Shown here piece after piece: positions 1 through 11,949 of a stretch of DNA of 64,000 bases. The notes under the pieces are model-generated. The model saw only the letters and a program-made list of their open reading frames with translations. It ran no database searches and was not told the DNA's origin. Position 1 is the first letter of the stretch; every line of letters begins with the position of its first letter. A program made the position numbers and the translations under genes. Source of the DNA: Cranoglanis bouderius (lineage: Eukaryota > Chordata > Actinopteri > Siluriformes > Cranoglanididae); the NCBI GenBank assembly GCA_023630585.1, contig CM042544.1, forward strand, positions 23,369,256 to 23,433,255, in the 5' to 3' direction.

Positions 1-1951
1 TTGAATTCCTGCAGTCAGTGTCACAGTCCCTCTAATCTGCAGATGTTAACTCCCTTGTAAGGGAGTTTGATTGACACCTCAGTCCTGGCAGTGGGGTCAG
101 AGTATGAGGCCATATGCTTCACCAGGTGTAGTCTGCACAGTGTCTTCTGGCACAAAGACATCACATACTTGTAACATTCACATAAAGTCCCATTCTCCAA
201 TGCATAAAAGTCATCTGCCTGCCTCTTTGGGGCATAAGGCATTGTTGATCTTAGACCCCATAAAATAGCAGTTCTGTCAATTCTATGCCTAAGGGGGCTT
301 TTGACGGTTTCTGAAGAATCTTTGTTTTCGGATGCTAGTTCAAGCCATCCAGCCACAGGACTGGTTTAAGTCATGGACCTGTGTGACACTTATCTTTCCA
401 CTTCATTATGTGTGCTAGTACCCTGTAACAAATTCAAAGGGCATTACTAGCATTATTCTTTTCCACCAGAATAATGAAATGGATCAACTTTAAACATGAA
501 ACGAAACAGAAGCGCACGCTTGGATTCAAAGCACCTTTTTAAAGGAGACGAGTTTTAAAGCGTGCCCGCATTATCTACCAGAATGTGTAGTAACTCGGAT
601 GAATCTGCAATGTTTAATAATATTCTCCACCAGATACAATTCATGTAACAAATTAAAAAAAAGATGTTTTAACACGTTTAAATGTATTCTCCAATTTATA
701 TGAGGAATTAGCTCGACTGGCGTGAAATATATCTATATATCTAATCAACGCGTGTTGTGACCAGTTATAAATATACATCAGCCATGAAAGGGAATTCATG
801 TATGTGCACATATACATATAGATAATTAACTACAACGGATTATAATTAATTATGACTATGTATGTGGTCTAGATCAGCTTTATGAACTCTAAAGAGTGAG
901 TTCATCCTTCTGGCCAGGAAGAATTAACTCACAAAGTTTGTTATTAAAGATTAGAGCGGGTAACGAGACCTTATGCAGCGTTTAAGGGACTCATCACGTC
1001 AACAAAACAGAAAATCAAGCGTGGGATAATAGATTTTAATAGCTATATGTGACTATGGATACACATGACTAACTCTAAGCAAAACATACATATATACACA
1101 TCTATATACAGGGAGAGAAAAGGGATAGAGAGAAAGTAAGGAAAGAAAGGGGAGCAGACAAAAACACAACTATTTAGCCTTTTTCAGAACCAGCACGAAC
1201 TTAATTCTCCTGTAACACAGGGGTCCAATCTTAAACGCAGACATAGATCATTAACTATACTTGCATGGCCTCAAGGTTGAGAGTTTGTGCGAGGTCGTGT
1301 AGAGTTCGTTGCGTCCTTTGTGAAGGCGTGAGGTAGTAGTTGCATCTTGTGTCCGGAGAGAGAGAGATCCTGGCTTCCTCTTCCCGGGGCACGTGGCCCC
1401 GGGGGAGAGAGAAACCGGAAGAGCGTGAGTGAAGAGACGAAGAAGTGAAGTCTAACTCTGAAGTCTAACTCGAGTTTGAAGTGGAGCGTGGTGTTGTTTT
1501 AAAGACAACACCAACGCACACGCCTCTTTGGGCTATGGGCCAATCAGGAAGTTGGGTTTGCATGTCCGGATGACTCTCTTTGTCTGGTCTCGGACCCTAA
1601 TTTAAATGTCCAGGTAGGAGCCGGTCTATACCGTGTTATAATTGAAATTAAGAGAAAACATGAAATGTAACCCATTGCAATATGATATGCATAATCAATC
1701 CGGGTATCTCGAGACGATTAACTACATACCAAATTCGATGGATTTGTAAAGAATATTACAAATAAAACCTGGTTACAGACATTTAAAATGATATGCTAGA
1801 TTAGAACTATCTAAAGTCATTAAGGTTAGTTACATAGACACACAATATATGTAAACAAGATAACATTCACACTATTTAGGCATCGAATAATTACATATAA
1901 TTACACGTTACATTGAAGAGAGAGGGATTTCTCCATTGTGTGTGTAAGGTA

Positions 1952-2011
<60 letters not shown>

Positions 2012-2443
2012 CGCCTGCGCGTGTGTATGTCCAGAAGAGGGGGCTGACGTTCTTCTAATGTCCCACCGGTCCTTGGTCACCTCAGGGTGACCTTAGGGAG
2101 GACATTTCCTCCTCTGGCTTTCTGACTTTGAAGCTAATCTGTGGTCGTAAACAGAGATTATATCAGAGACTTAAAGGCCCTTGGTCGGAGTTTTGGTGGA
2201 TCCCTGCTGACGAACTAATCATGAAGTTTCCCAGACGTTCAGTCATCAAAGGTTTCTTTTATTGCAGGGGTAAGTCCTGTGTGGGTTCCAAAGAGTCTTT
2301 TGCATCCCAAAGGTGCATCTGGTCAAAGGAGGCCTCTCGGGATTACTCTAGGTCACCTGAGTGGTGAAACTTTCTATGTTTCGTTTGGGTTAATTTAGAA
2401 ATCAGTTTGAGCATAGTCATACGCTACAACCCCCTTCGCCTCA
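1..2443. other. No gene recognised; probable retroelement-derived debris
   Basis: This stretch has no exon that fits the pde1c reading frame; the upstream pde1c exons must lie outside the window. A 111-codon minus-strand frame (356-21) is open but matches nothing I recognise. A (GT)n microsatellite lies at about 1953-2008. The part from about 1300 to 2440 is moderately GC-rich, includes a near-palindrome at 1383-1403, and directly precedes the DIRS-like remnant, so it may belong to the same dead retroelement. That link is inference. Confidence 0.4.
1953..2008. repeat. (GT)n microsatellite
   Basis: An almost uninterrupted GT dinucleotide run, visible directly in the sequence. Confidence 0.9.
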
Positions 2444-3290
2444 ATGTGTGACAGATATTATTACACTTGCAAATCAGACTTAGCCAGGCTGCCATATATG
2501 GTACCACAATCTGGTGAGGATGTTTGGACTGGTGCCAGCAGCTGCATCAGTTATCCCCCTAGGTATACTAGAACAATGGGCATTCCTGAAGTGGGTTGTC
2601 ACCCTTCAGCTGGACTCAAAATCACGACAGGCAGTAATGTGTTCTACATTTCAAGCCCAAGACTTGCAGGTTGCTCCTAACAGAAAGAGTCCAGTTGTCA
2701 ATGGTGTCCCACTGTATAGTAAGAATCACTACAGACACCTTTCTGACAGGTTGGGGGGTGGTGTTGTGCCACAGCGACATTGAGGACATGTCCCCCTAGG
2801 TTCAGAACACAGTTCAGAACACATCAACCATCTGTTTTTCAGGGTGGTCTATCTGGTCCTGAATTTCTTCTTGCTAGTATGACATAATATGCTTGTTCGC
2901 TCAAACACTGTTGTGACAGTCAGCTATATCAACCATCAGGGTCAAGGGATTCTTGAGGTCAAGGGGTTCTCTGCTCTTTCTTCACAAGGCTCACTCTCCA
3001 CTGCCAGTTCATCCAGAGCTGCACAATAATGCATTAAGTGCACTGTTGAGACAAATGTATATGTTCAGAGGAATGGCATCTGCACTCAGAGATGAACAGT
3101 CCACATTGCTGGTTGTGAGCTGGACAGCACACTGGGACAAGATGCCCTGACCCATGACTGGTCTGACCCCTTGTTATATGCCTTTCTTTCTCTGCTCCAG
3201 ACTTTTCACAAGATTCAGCAGCTAGGCCACATAGTCCTACTTGTGGTTTAAGATACTGTGGACCTGGTCACTCAGACCGATTTTCCAAAT
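2444..3290 (+). mobile_element. Degenerate DIRS-like retrotransposon fragment (RT/RNase H region)
   Basis: Translating the plus strand in shifting frames gives, in order, phrases typical of fish DIRS/tyrosine-recombinase retrotransposon polyproteins. They are a 'PAAASVIPLGIL' block at 2535-2570, a 'SDRLGGGVVPQ' block near 2735-2780 (the usual GWGAV site), 'VRSNTVVTVSYINHQG' near 2893-2943 (RNase H region), and 'LGQDALTHDWSDPLLYAF' near 3130-3185. The order and spacing agree with one element, but several stops and frame changes separate the pieces, so it is dead. Assignment to DIRS rather than another RT/RNase H element rests on remembered family wording. Confidence 0.65.
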
Positions 3291-3789
3291 GAGGACTGCA
3301 ATCCAGCAGTCCTGGAAGCACTTGAGCCCTTAGTACACATATTTAGTATACCCTTAAGTGTAAACTATTCTATGAGTGGTGTTCATCTTATCAGCTAGGA
3401 TTTTGGATTTCTCCCAGGACTGTAAAAAAAAAGTCGCCAATTGTATGTGGCAGTTAGGGGATTATTTCTACTTTTCTGAAGGGAACAGGGCACCTCCACC
3501 TGCCACAGTCCCCTGGAAACACAGTTGTAATTAAAATTGTAATTGAAAATTCAAACCAAAACTCACATCTTGCACTGGACTCCCTTCCAATTCTGCAAGA
3601 TTCCCAAATGTCAATGCAAACAAGGCATTAATCTCATTCAGAGAGCACATACAACCTCATTTCCATTCTGTAATCATAATCCCTTCCCACTGTAGTATAA
3701 TCCTACTCTTACTTAATACTCTTACTTAATATTCACCAGCTCCTCACTTCCAGGAACATTAGCTTCATCTGATCTATACTTGTCCCCAT

Positions 3790-3885
3790 TAATGAGGAGA
3801 TTGTCCAAAAAAATTTGCTACATTGGAATCTGAACCCCTGCATCTTCTCTAAGCCCATTAACCACTGTGCCAAAGCTAAAAAATG
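3790..3885 (-). mobile_element. tRNA-derived SINE head
   Basis: Read on the minus strand, 3882-3790 has an A-box-like TTGGCACAGTGGTTAATGG, then about 30 bases later a B-box-like GGGTTCAGATTCC. This is the spacing of a polymerase III internal promoter in a tRNA-related SINE. No intact tRNA cloverleaf or anticodon arm is evident, so I call a SINE rather than a tRNA gene. The 3' tail is not defined. Confidence 0.55.
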
Positions 3886-4767
3886 TATATTTCTTGGTGG
3901 TGTTTTTAAAAGTCTTTTTAATGTAGTTACCTTTGAAATCCTTTCTTTCAGTACTCCAGCACAACACGTGACTTTTGATTTAACTGGCTTCAGAATGTTG
4001 CGGTGTAAAATGCAAAGTCTTTGGAGAGAATTATTAGTCAAAAGGGAAAGGGAAGAAACTACCATTTTACTATTCTATACTGTTTCTTTTGGAACTATTA
4101 AATGTTAAAGGAAGGAAGTTGTTGCTTAATATTTGTAGATATAAATTATTATATACTGAAAAACAATATATACTGGCCAGGTCTGTGTCCCACTCACCCA
4201 CAAACAATTTCCCATGCTAATGTGGTGACATAAATAGGCATTATATTTAAATGCTGCTTAAGAGTACAAAAATGAACCCTTTGATGTGCTAAGGTAATAT
4301 CTAATAAGTATTTTACGTGATATGGCACCACTAATCAAACTAATAGAAATGCCAGGAGCAAGATATGAAAGTGCTTAACAAGTTGTTTTTAGTACAGAAA
4401 GAAAAGATTTCTTTCCATCCTGCCAACACCATTTGCCTGAAGGTAAGTGACATTGTGCAGTGGAGACTTCTGCCAGCAAAATTCTTTATGAGTGGTTAGG
4501 GTATTTGTGAAAAATGTATTTCTTTTTGAGATTTCAACATTGCAGCCTTACAGATATAAAGCAACATAACATATATTGGAGCCTTACAAATTTAAAGCAA
4601 CATAATCCAGGAGTGATAATTGGGGGTATTAATTTGTAGGAATTGTAAACGAAACTGGCAAATTGTAGCCAAAATAAAACACTATACAATACAAACCAGA
4701 AACTGATATCAGAGTGATATGACATAGTGTCACTTCACAGTGACAAAATGAATTGTGTATATTCCAG
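3886..4767. other. pde1c intron sequence, nothing else recognised
   Basis: AT-rich sequence upstream of the first visible pde1c exon. Open frames on both strands are short and lack recognisable motifs or fitting splice sites. Confidence 0.4.
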
Positions 4768-4849
4768 GGGGATAAAGAGGCAGAACTGGGCCTTGCTTTC
4801 TCTCCTCTTTGTGACCGCAAGTCCACCATGGTGGCCCAGTCTCAGATTG
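4768..4849 (+). CDS. pde1c: pde1c exon (catalytic domain end, part 1)
   Basis: The acceptor attccag precedes 4768 and the donor gtgagt begins at 4850. The frame starts with GDKEAELGLAFSPLCDRKST and ends in the split Gly codon before FIDFIVEP. This Leu/Cys/Asp/Arg block is strongly conserved in PDE1 enzymes. Confidence 0.92.
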
Positions 4850-7800
4850 GTGAGTGTGGGTTGTGTGTCCTCTCCTATTTCCAGTGTGATACAATAAAAG
4901 CTGGAATCAGGACCATGTATTTGTTTTTCTCCAACCCTTAGGTTTTATTGACTTCATTGTGGAGCCCACGTTCACTGTGCTGTCAGACATGGCAGAGAAA
5001 ATAATGACTCCACTCATTGATGAGGCATCACGCCCAGGGCTGGCCAGCTTCAGACGCTCCAGGTGAGCTAGTTTAGCTGTACATTGAACTCATGCTTTGA
5101 GAGTAACGGAATACATGTAACAGCGTTACGTAATCAGGATACAAAAAACTGGTAACTATAATCTGTTACAGTTACGTCAAAAAACAAAGTAATCAGATTA
5201 CAGGTACATTTTGTAAAAAAAATACTATCAGGATAATTATTTATTTATTTATTTTTACATTTAAAACCAAAGAAATTAATCATTTGACATAACACAATAT
5301 AGACAGCTGCTGGATTATAGTTCTCTCTTGCCAGTTGTGGCTCACATGAGCAACTTCCTGGTGCATGCGCAAATAAATTTAATTTGGTAGAAATTAACAC
5401 AAATTGTTCCCTGAAATGCTTTTGTGATGTAATGTTACCTGCATCAGGGACAGCGATCTTTTTTTTTTTAATTTTATTAAAATAAATCCAAACCTTAAAC
5501 ATGTTTTTAAGCTGTAAAATAAACTGTAATAAAAGTATTTTAGATCATGTTGCTTTTCTCTTGACTTTATTTACATTTGTGACCTTGAAGCAATCCAAAA
5601 TTATCAGATTAAAATACTTTCATATTGTGATACTTGGATTACATTACTGATTAAATTTTTTATGAAGTCATTTGTAACTGTAATGGAATATATTTATTAA
5701 TATAAAGTTATTAATCATCACACATATACCACATGTTGAGTACAAGTACATTTTTCATTCACTTTCATGTGCACATATACACACAGCCCAACATCCTAGC
5801 TTTCAATCTTCAAAGAACCACTTTTAAATTCTTATTTTCAGCACATTTTACTAAGATGCATGTACATACATCATAAGAATATATGCTTGGCAGTAAACCC
5901 TTATGGTTATATGAAGGAGCAATCAAGGGGTACATGGACACAGGTAAAGATCTGAGGAGGGTGGACAAGGACAATTTTATTACCTGCCCCTGGAGACCAA
6001 TAGGAACACTCCTGGGGCAACAGTATGTGTTTTAAATACAGATAGCACCTATATATCTATCAATGGTTATGAAAAAAAGTATGCATTGTAAAAAAAATAA
6101 TAATAATAACTGAGGTTTTGGAGGAAAACCATGCCTGAAGCTCTACCATCTCATAGATCACAATCACATAGCCTCCCTGACAAGGCCTCAGCGTGCTAAG
6201 GCCTCTCGGGTTTGAACAGCCCTAATTATCCCGCTTGTACTCATCTCTGCTTTTTCTTTCTCCTGTCTACTCTTATTCTCTTTCTCCATTCTGACACTGT
6301 CTTCTCCCCTTCTTTCCCAGAAATATCTGTCTTCTGCTTCTAATTCTTCATGCTTTCATCTCACTTCATCAGCACAAAATTCACAAAATCACCCTCTTGA
6401 GTCAGGCAAGTCTTCAACCCTTGGTAGCCATACTCCATCATCCTTGCTGCTCTTCGTGGGTTCGAACAAATAGACAAGGCATCCAAATACACTGATAATT
6501 GATTCATCATTCACATTGTCAAAAAACACCCCACTTTGTGACCCTAATGTCATTCTTCACTACCACACCAAGATTCAGCATTCACACTTCCACCCTACAC
6601 TCTACCTATCTGCAATTAACTGCTTCAAGCAGGTCTTTAATTGAATCCAGTCACCCCTCCAACAACGACCTTAGGTCACAGTTCAAGATCACTTCACCTG
6701 GAGCTTATCATCTACAGTAGGCACACTACAACTACATCCAGACCAAGATACAGGACCTCTGAAAGACTGGCATGATACAGCATGCAGCCAGTTAACTTGG
6801 AGTGCATGGCTTCTTCTTCTCTTTATGGACCTGGCTATATAGCACAAAGAAGATGCTGCCCAGAACTATAGGCCAGTTTATCAGAGTCCTTCCCTTTGGC
6901 AGTTACACAAATCATGCTTCATGTCATTTAATTGAGGGCATGCTCTGCACTCACAAAACGGAGTTATGAAATAACTGGGAGTTTGAGAGAAAATCCATGC
7001 CCAAAACTCCATGTATTTCTAGTTAACTTCCTACAAATTCCCATCTCTCTTTCTCTATTAGTGAGTTTAATACCTACCACCTGCCTGTCTCCTCTAAATA
7101 TTCATCAGCTCCTACCCAGGATTATTTAGTAGAGGGCCTGGATATCTAGAAGCGGCCCAGAATTCCAGCCTAAGTTTTCAGAGTTGTCTCCATTTTTACA
7201 GTTCCCCAATCACTCTGCAGGTTACTTAGTTAAGGGCATCTTAATATGTATTATACAAGCTCTACAGCATTAAACATTACACATGTTTACAACTTACAAA
7301 TGACAAATGCATTCATTACAAAAGTCACTAAAAATAAACACCCCCCTCCCCTAACACAAAATAATTGTAATTAATTTAGCAATTAAACAGTATTTTAATA
7401 TAGTACCTACTGTGCAAAAGTTTTAGGCAGGTGCCTAAACGCTTTCAAAAATAGACATGTTAATAGTTTATATTTATCAATTAACAAAATGCAAAGTGAG
7501 TGAAGAGAAGAAAAATCTACATCAAATCTATATTTTATTTGACCAACCTTTGCCTTCAAAACAACATCAATTCATTAATTGTTCTAGGTACACTTGCACA
7601 CAGTTTTTGAAGGAACTCGGCAGGTAGGTCGGCCCAAACATCTTGGATAACTAACCACAGTTCATCTGTGGATTTAGGCAGCCTCAGTTGCTTCTCTCTC
7701 TTCATGTAATCCCAGACAGACTCGATGATGTTGAGATCAGGGCTCTGTGGGGGCCATAACATCACTTCCAGGACTCCTTGTTCTTCTTTATGCTGAAGAT

Positions 7801-8874
7801 AGTGCTTAATGACTTTCGCTGTATGTTTGGGGTCGTTGTCATTCTGCAGAATAAATTTGGGGCCAATCAGATGCCTCCCTGATGGTATTGCATGATGGAT
7901 AAGTATCTGCCTGTACTTCTCAGCATTGAGGAGACCATTAATTCTGACCAATTCCCCAACTCCATTTGCAGAAATGCAGCCCCAAACTTGCAAGGAACCT
8001 CCACTATGCTTCACTGTTTGCCTGTCGGCAAACAAACTGCCTTCTGCTACAACCAAATATGTCAAATTTTGACTCATCAATCCAGAGCACCTGCTGCCAT
8101 TTTTCTGCACCCCAGTTCCTGTGTTTTCGTGTATAGTTGAGTTGCTTGGCCTTATTTCCACGTCGGTGGTATGGCTTTTTGGCCGCATGTCTTCCATGAA
8201 GGCCACTTCTGACCAGACTTCTCCGGACAGTAGATGGATGTACCAGGGTCCCACTGGTTTCTGACAGGTCTGAGCTGATGACAGTGCTGGACATCTTCCG
8301 ATTGCGATGGGAAGTAAGCCTGATGTGTCTTTCATCTGCTGCAGTAAGTTTCCTTGGCCGACCACCGCATCTACGGTCCTCAACGTTGCCCGTTTACAGC
8401 ACGTCTGGAAACCACTGTCTGCCTTGACATTTCTGCCTGGGAGAGACCTTGCTGATGCAGTATAACTACCTTCAGTCTTGTTGCTGTGCTCAGTCTTGCC
8501 ATGGTGTATGACTTTTGACAGTAAACTTCTTGGCAAAAGTTTGGCTGTCCCTCACCGAGTTTTATTCCTCCTACACAGCTGTTTCTGTTTCAGTTAATGA
8601 TTGTGTTTCAACCTACATATTGAATTGATGATCATTAGCACTTGTTTGGTATAATTGTTTAATCATACACCTGACTATATGCCTACAAAATCCTTGACTT
8701 TGTGCAAGTGTACCTAGAAGGTCACACCAAATACTGATTTGATGTAGATTTTTCTTCTGTTCACTCACTTTGCATTTTGTTAGTTGATAAATATAAACTA
8801 GTAACATTTTTGAAAGCATTCTTACTTATAGCATTTTTTCACACCTGCCTAAAACTTTTGCACACACACACACA

Positions 8875-8953
<79 letters not shown>

Positions 8954-10096
8954 CCCCAATTCCAAAAAAGTTGGGACGCTGTGTAAAATGTAAATAAAAA
9001 CAGAATAAGATACTCTTTTTATACCCATGTTGCTGACCGGTTGTAAAATGTTCCTCCAGCTGTTTCTTTTTAGTAACGCTTACTTTTGCAACCTTTTGTT
9101 GCCCCCGTCTCAACTTTTTTGAGACGTGTTGCGGCCATGAACTTCAAAATTACCTTGTTTTTTTCTTAAAATGGTACATTTCCTCAGTTTAAACATTTGA
9201 TATGTTTTCTGTGTTCTATTGTGAATAACATATGGGTTTATGAGATTTGCAAATCATTGCATTTTGTTTTTATGTACATTTTACACAGCAACCCAACTTT
9301 TTTGGAATTGGAGTTTATATATATATTGGTGTTTATATTTTATTCTAAACTAAATTTTAACTAAAATTATATTTCTCAGTAATGTATTTATAATTAATGA
9401 TACAATAATACAATTATAGCAAAGTATACTTGTTAGCATTTAAGATTACTATGTCTAAGTTCATATTATTTTAAATAATATTAAGTGCATTTATATTATT
9501 TATTTATTTTTATTAATGTCTTTATGCTTCTCTGCCTTCCTCGTTGTATGTGACTTGTGTGACGATGACAGTTTAGCTGGAAAGAAGCTTAAATATCACA
9601 TGGTTGTTTGAAGTGCAAGAGGCTTATCATCATCATCCCTTGCTTTAATTTTATGGTGTTTCATACACACAAACGTCTGCAGGCTTCTGTTTTGTGCCTC
9701 AATCAATGTTCCCATTCAGCTCTGTATCTTCTAAGTAAACTGCTTTAAAGAATCAGTGTGTAATTTTAGAGCTTTTTGCTGACTGTAGAGCAATTTGCAA
9801 TTGCAATGAAAACACTGACAAGCTTCCCCTTCTCCCCACATGACACCACCTCCTCAGCAGAACAAGGGTAGGGTTGAGCAATTCAGTCACAGATATTTTT
9901 TAAATTATATAATTATTAGAGGGCTAGAAACACTTTTTACAGCTTACAGCTGTACCATGTGTCTTTTTTTGTAATACAACTACATTAGGTTGGGTGATGG
10001 TGCTCCAAAGGGCACCACATAGTCGTATTCTAGTCATGTAGATGATTCTCCCAGTGCCAAGCTGCAATAGAAGGCATGACTTGGTACAGTGGTCAA

Positions 10097-10183
<87 letters not shown>

Positions 10184-11571
10184 TGCAGAAAAACAACTAA
10201 GAAAAGTTTCATTTTGTGTGGGACACTCTATATTTACAGCCTGAATAACATCCCATCTGATGGCAAGCGGGCCAATGTGAAGAGCACTGGCTCAGAGGGC
10301 AGCACTGCTCACAACTGCTCCCTGCTTAGTGTTGACTTCAAGAGTTTCAAGGCTACCTGGAATGAAGAGGTGCATCAGAACAGAGAGAAGTGGAAAACTC
10401 AGGCAGCCAAAGGTGCCTACATCTGCAGGATTTAACTTTTGATATATATGTTTTAATTTAGAAATCGAGACATTATCTGGCATGACATTGTTCTCAAAAA
10501 GAAAAAAGTTGGACTGCTAGGTTTTCATGTTGTTTATGTTCTGTTATACATATAGAGGAGAAGGCCAAAAAGGAGGAAGAAGAGAAGGCCAATGAGAAAG
10601 AGGCTGATAGAAAGCAGGACACAAGTGAAGAGAAAACGGACACCTCACAGGACAAAGACAAATCACCAAACAAAGACACGAAAGATTCATCATTCACAGA
10701 ACGTAACAAAGTCAGCAAAGAGAGGGACACAAAACCAGAGCCAACAGACTCCACCAAGGCCAAAGTGGATAAGAAAGAGCCCACAGAACAGCAACCCAAA
10801 GAGGCAGAGGGCAATAAGGACCCAGGGGGAGTGAATGGAACAAAGCCAGAGGCTGATAATGAGCAGGTGGATGCAAAAGAGCCGGACACCAGCAGTGATA
10901 CAGACAATAGCCAGCAAGTTCAAAACGGTATGTGTAGAAAATTTCATATTAGATCTGATTTCACTGTCTTCAGCATCATACCTATTGAATATATTTCTCC
11001 TGTTCAGACTAAAAAACAAACTAAAACACCTTGATTGATGCCACATATTTACCCCTGTGGTATTCACTCTTCATAACATGAAAGAATAATGCAGGATTCA
11101 GGTGGATCTAAAGGCACATGGTTGGTATGGTTAGAGGTCTTCTCTGCTTGGATGTAGAAATAACAGGTATAACTCAGCAAAGGTGGTATGAGTAGTATAT
11201 AAACAAGTAACTTGGTTTTTATCTGAATGTCAGGGGACGAGCTGGACTTACCCGACAGTGACGACAGTGACACAAAGAGCTCTGATGGTAACTCTAGCAT
11301 TTCCTTTACCACACCCATGAGTCAAAATCACTCAGATTCTCCATAACATTACACAGCTTCTCCATAACCATTGAGGCAGCCACTATTTAGATATTTCTGC
11401 TGAGACTCAAGGCATGTCTCATCTAAGCAAATGAAAGAATGTGGTTGTTTGGTTTGTATGCCGTTGTTGGTGACATGTTTAGCCTGGCCATCTCTGTTCC
11501 ACCTACATGCTTGGAAATATATTTTAAAAATTCTCCAGAGGGTCTATTCATTGAGATTTCACAGTTTAGTG

Positions 11572-11609
<38 letters not shown>

Positions 11610-11949
11610 GCAGCATCATCTTCAGAACAGCTGAATCCATTTCCTGAGATGATCAATAGTGTAAGCTCACAATAAAATATAATGCAATCATGTTGATTTT
11701 GTCAAACACTGTGTGCGTTTCTACCATCATGTCTCAGATATGTACTATAATTACAGCCTCCTAATAACACTCCTGTCATTCCATCCCATTTCTTCACCCA
11801 GCAGCTCAGGAGAAGGCACCCATGCCATTAAATGTGCCATATATCTCCTCTTTTCTACAGATGCAGATGAGGAGCACAGCACTCATGAAAGTTCAGCCGC
11901 CTCCCTAGTAGCCAGTGCTGCAGCTGCCTCCACGCCTGATGCACACTAA
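4768..11949 (+). CDS. pde1c: Calcium/calmodulin-dependent 3',5'-cyclic nucleotide phosphodiesterase 1C, C-terminal six exons
   Basis: PDE1C hydrolyses cAMP and cGMP when activated by Ca2+/calmodulin in the cytosol. The window holds only its 3' end, joined as 4768-4849, 4942-5062, 10240-10412, 10556-10927, 11234-11287 and 11861-11949. The splice phases close exactly (891 nt, 296 residues plus TAA). The first two exons give the end of the catalytic domain (FSPLCDRKSTMVAQSQIG, then FIDFIVEPTFTVL), which is hallmark PDE1 sequence. Next come the PDE1C-type linker (VDFKSFKATWNEEVHQNREKW) and a long Lys/Glu/Asp-rich low-complexity tail, as in the mammalian protein. Calmodulin-binding and most catalytic exons are upstream of the window. 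The gene faces ppp1r17 tail to tail. An alternative terminal exon lies at 16087-16244. Confidence 0.93.
4942..5062 (+). CDS. pde1c: pde1c exon (catalytic domain end, part 2)
   Basis: The acceptor cccttag and donor gtgagc bound a 121-nt exon coding FIDFIVEPTFTVLSDMAEKI and on to the PLIDEASRPG region. The phase matches both neighbouring exons. Confidence 0.92.
5063..7410. other. pde1c intron, 5' part
   Basis: AT-rich intron sequence. Two similar blocks (about 6112-6160 and 6970-7015, sharing an AATAACTG... AAAACCATGCC-type wording) suggest an old interspersed repeat that I cannot classify. No coding exon fits. Confidence 0.4.
7411..8864 (-). mobile_element. Decayed Tc1/mariner DNA transposon with long terminal inverted repeats
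   Basis: Left end 7411-7545 and right end 8730-8864 are inverted copies starting TGTGCAAAAGTTTTAGGCAG and running for about 135 bases. Between them, on the minus strand, lies a Tc1-type transposase. The right end abuts a (CA)n run. Total length, about 1.45 kb, is normal for a Tc1 element. Confidence 0.88.
7556..8520 (-). pseudogene. Tc1-like transposase, frameshifted
   Basis: The catalytic DDE core is visible: IDESKFDIF near 8080-8055 (first Asp), QNDNDPKHTAK near 7850-7815 (second Asp) and WPPQSPDLNIIESVWD near 7755-7700 (Glu), the DD34E spacing of Tc1 transposases. The C-terminal half lies in one frame (about 8030-7556), the middle (8294-8010) in another, and the N-terminal HTH part upstream of 8294 in a third. 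At least two frameshifts therefore make this copy unable to encode an intact enzyme. Confidence 0.85.
8863..8949. repeat. (CA)n microsatellite
   Basis: A run of CA dinucleotides with a CGCG interruption near its start. It sits exactly between the Tc1 element end and the next inverted-repeat element. Confidence 0.95.
8949..9315. mobile_element. Small inverted-repeat element (MITE)
   Basis: The left end (AAAACCCCAATTCCAAAAAA, continuing GTTGGGACGCTGTGTAAAATG) is the inverted copy of the right end at about 9265-9315. Inverted similarity extends about 50 bases. There is no coding capacity in the roughly 370-bp body. This wording is a very common teleost MITE; the superfamily is not certain to me. 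Confidence 0.75.
9316..10239. other. pde1c intron, 3' part, with (TA)n
   Basis: AT-rich intron with a perfect (TA)n run at about 10100-10180, only some 60 bases upstream of the next exon's acceptor. Frames spanning the run are repeat artefacts. Confidence 0.6.
10100..10180. repeat. (TA)n microsatellite
   Basis: An uninterrupted TA run of about 80 bases, seen directly. It lies in the pde1c intron just before exon 10240-10412. Confidence 0.95.
10240..10412 (+). CDS. pde1c: pde1c exon (post-catalytic linker)
   Basis: The acceptor tatttacag and donor gtgcct bound 173 nt. The product runs LNNIPSDGKRANVKSTGSEG and then VDFKSFKATWNEEVHQNREK, closely matching the PDE1C linker after the catalytic domain. 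The Ser codon is completed across the junction with 5062. Confidence 0.92.
10556..10927 (+). CDS. pde1c: pde1c exon (charged low-complexity tail)
   Basis: The acceptor acatatag and donor gtatgt bound 372 nt. The protein is Lys/Glu/Asp/Thr-rich (EEKAKKEEEEKANEKEADRK, then KTDTSQDKDKSPNK), like the mammalian PDE1C tail in composition though not in detail. No fold is predicted by eye. Confidence 0.9.
11234..11287 (+). CDS. pde1c: pde1c small acidic exon
   Basis: A 54-nt exon between tgtcag and gtaact codes GDELDLPDSDDSDTKSSD. It is phase 1 at both ends, so it can be skipped or joined to either downstream terminal exon without breaking the frame. Confidence 0.85.
11570..11618. repeat. (TCA)n microsatellite in pde1c intron
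   Basis: A run of TCA/ATC trinucleotides, visible directly. The Ser, His and Asp runs it would encode in the three frames are not part of the spliced gene. Confidence 0.85.
11861..11949 (+). CDS. pde1c: pde1c terminal exon, short-isoform C-terminus
   Basis: After the acceptor tttctacag the frame reads DADEEHSTHESSAASLVASA, then an Ala-rich run and TPDAH before TAA at 11947-11949. The phase fits exon 11234-11287. The 3' UTR follows. Confidence 0.85.

Noticed and set aside
21..356. 111-codon minus-strand frame as a gene
   Set aside because: No recognisable family, no start context or neighbouring exon, and next to retroelement debris. Left as unassigned.
3815..3885. A functional tRNA gene
   Set aside because: Only A- and B-box-like segments are present, on the minus strand; there is no complete cloverleaf or anticodon stem.
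10494..10907. 137-codon minus-strand Ser-rich frame
   Set aside because: Shadow of the pde1c Lys/Glu-rich exon at 10556-10927.
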